A DNA stretch of 6,415 nucleotides from Kiloniellales bacterium (GTDB taxonomy: Bacteria > Pseudomonadota > Alphaproteobacteria > Kiloniellales > JAKSDN01), in assembly GCA_022360075.1 (NCBI GenBank), contig JAKSDN010000069.1, positions 1-6,415 of the forward strand, read 5' to 3'. Each line of letters opens with the position of its first letter. Within the stretch, counting starts at the first letter, position 1. Of this stretch, positions 5,419 through 6,415 are shown one piece after another. The notes under the pieces were generated by a model that had not been told where the DNA came from, did not search any database, and worked only from the letters and a program-made list of their open reading frames with translations. The position numbers and the translations under genes were made by a program.

Positions 5419-6415
5419 TTAGCCGGCGGCGGCGTCGAGCTTGTCGACGGTGTCGAACTCGAAGCGGATCTCTTTCCAGGTCTCCATGGCGGCCTTGAGC
5501 TCGCCGCTGTGCCGGGCGGCCTCGGTCAGGATGTCCTTGGCCTCCCGCTCCAGGTCGCGGCCCTGGTTGCGCGCCTGCACGCAGGCCTCGACCGCCACGC
5601 GGTTGGCCGCCGCACCGGCGGCGTTGCCCCAGGGGTGGCCGAGCGTGCCGCCGCCGAACTGCATCACCGCGTCGTCGCCGAAGATCCCGACCAGCGCCGG
5701 CATGTGCCAGACATGGATGCCGCCGGAGGCGACCGGGAAGAGACCGGGCATGTGGCCCCAGTCCTGATCGAAGAAGATGCCGCGAGCGCGGTTCTCCGGC
5801 ACGAAGGATTCGCGCATGATGTCGATCCAGCCCAGCGTCGCGTCGCGGTCGCCCTCGAGCTTGCCGACGACGGTCCCGGAATGCAGGTGGTCGCCGCCCG
5901 ACAGGCGCAGGCACTTGGCCAGCACCCGGAAATGGATGCCGTGGTGCGGATTGCGGTCGATGACGGCGTGCATCGCACGATGGACGTGCAGCAGCATGCC
6001 GTTGTCCCGGCACCAGTTGGCGAGCGAGGTGTGCGCGGTGAAGCCGGCCGTCAGGTAGTCGTGCATGATGATCGGCATGTCGAGCGACTTGGCGAACTCG
6101 GCACGCTTGTACATCTCCTCGACGCAGGGCGCGGTGACATTCAAGTAGTGGCCCTTGCGCTCGCCGGTCTCGGCCTCGGCCAGCTTGACCGCCTCGGCGA
6201 CGAACTCGAAACGCTGGCGCCAGCGCATGAAGGGCTGGCTGTTGATGTTCTCGTCGTCCTTGGTGAAGTCGAGACCGCCGCGCAGGCATTCGTAGACGGC
6301 GCGGCCGTAGTTTTTGGCCGATAGCCCGAGCTTCGGCTTGATCGTGCAGCCCAGCAGCGGCCGGCCGTACTTGTTGAGCTTGTCGCGCTCGACCCGCATG
6401 CCGTTGGGCGGGCCG
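5419..6415 (-). CDS. cbbL: RuBisCO large subunit, form IA, 5' end beyond window
   Basis: The C-terminal 331 residues of the catalytic large subunit; about 140 residues at the N-terminus lie past the window edge (a form I chain is about 473). Counting from the first visible codon: TIKPKLG (24-30) with the two catalytic lysines K26 and K28 (spinach K175 and K177), [11 protein letters not shown] (46-56) with K52, which is carbamylated, and the metal ligands D54 and E55 (spinach 201, 203, 204). Further on are [31 protein letters not shown] (the loop 6 lysine), [13 protein letters not shown] and [11 protein letters not shown]. The chain ends [19 protein letters not shown], as in form IA. All visible active-site residues are present, so the enzyme should be functional. 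One unusual residue is FTAHT where FTANT is usual. The gene is cotranscribed with cbbS; the promoter and any CbbR regulator are outside the window. Confidence 0.97.
   Translation of the reverse strand, partial: GPPNGMRVERDKLNKYGRPLLGCTIKPKLGLSAKNYGRAVYECLRGGLDFTKDDENINSQPFMRWRQRFEFVAEAVKLAEAETGERKGHYLNVTAPCVEEMYKRAEFAKSLDMPIIMHDYLTAGFTAHTSLANWCRDNGMLLHVHRAMHAVIDRNPHHGIHFRVLAKCLRLSGGDHLHSGTVVGKLEGDRDATLGWIDIMRESFVPENRARGIFFDQDWGHMPGLFPVASGGIHVWHMPALVGIFGDDAVMQFGGGTLGHPWGNAAGAAANRVAVEACVQARNQGRDLEREAKDILTEAARHSGELKAAMETWKEIRFEFDTVDKLDAAAG

Noticed and set aside
5509..6324. Large plus-strand frame opposite cbbL
   Set aside because: Antisense to a well-conserved RuBisCO gene; a GC-driven artefact.

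Overview
The window reads as GC-rich chromosomal DNA from a proteobacterium, most likely an alphaproteobacterium. This rests on the gene content (TRAP transporter, amino-acid ABC permease remnant, form IA RuBisCO), strong third-position GC, and two copies of a palindromic intergenic repeat of a type common in alphaproteobacterial genomes. No species can be named from the sequence alone.

Layout. (1) Positions 1-1450, plus strand: the 3' end of a TRAP transporter large permease gene (DctM family), a 25-bp perfect inverted repeat, then a complete gene of the isocitrate lyase/PEP mutase superfamily with a lyase-type Cys-Gly-His motif. Together they look like uptake plus C-C cleavage of an organic acid. 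(2) 1451-1764: a gene-free, relatively AT-rich leader. (3) 1765-2274, plus strand: a small exported protein made almost only of an OmpA-like peptidoglycan-binding domain, ending in a hairpin shared with the convergent genes. (4) 2335-3830, minus strand: a PLP enzyme of the cysteine-desulfurase-like (VC1184-type) branch of class V aminotransferases, overlapping by 4 bases (GTGA) a 74-codon reading frame that is the C-terminal third of a HisM-type amino-acid ABC permease. (5) 3831-3935: a divergent promoter region with a small dyad. (6) 3936-4826, plus strand: a LuxR-type HTH regulator, the natural candidate to control the divergent PLP enzyme. (7) 4827-5032: a non-coding stretch with the second copy of the palindromic repeat. 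(8) 5033-6415, minus strand: cbbS and the 3' 70% of cbbL, encoding a form IA RuBisCO whose small subunit carries the N-terminal insertion typical of the non-carboxysomal (IAq) branch.

How the parts fit. The two ends concern carbon supply: organic acid uptake and cleavage on the left, CO2 fixation on the right. The middle looks like an amino-acid module (transporter remnant, PLP enzyme, regulator) that has lost most of its transporter gene. Nothing here looks like a wholly new system. The most notable points are the truncated permease in apparent translational coupling with a PLP enzyme that lacks the desulfurase cysteine, the pair of structured repeats with a conserved centre, and a cbbLS operon not followed by cbbQ.
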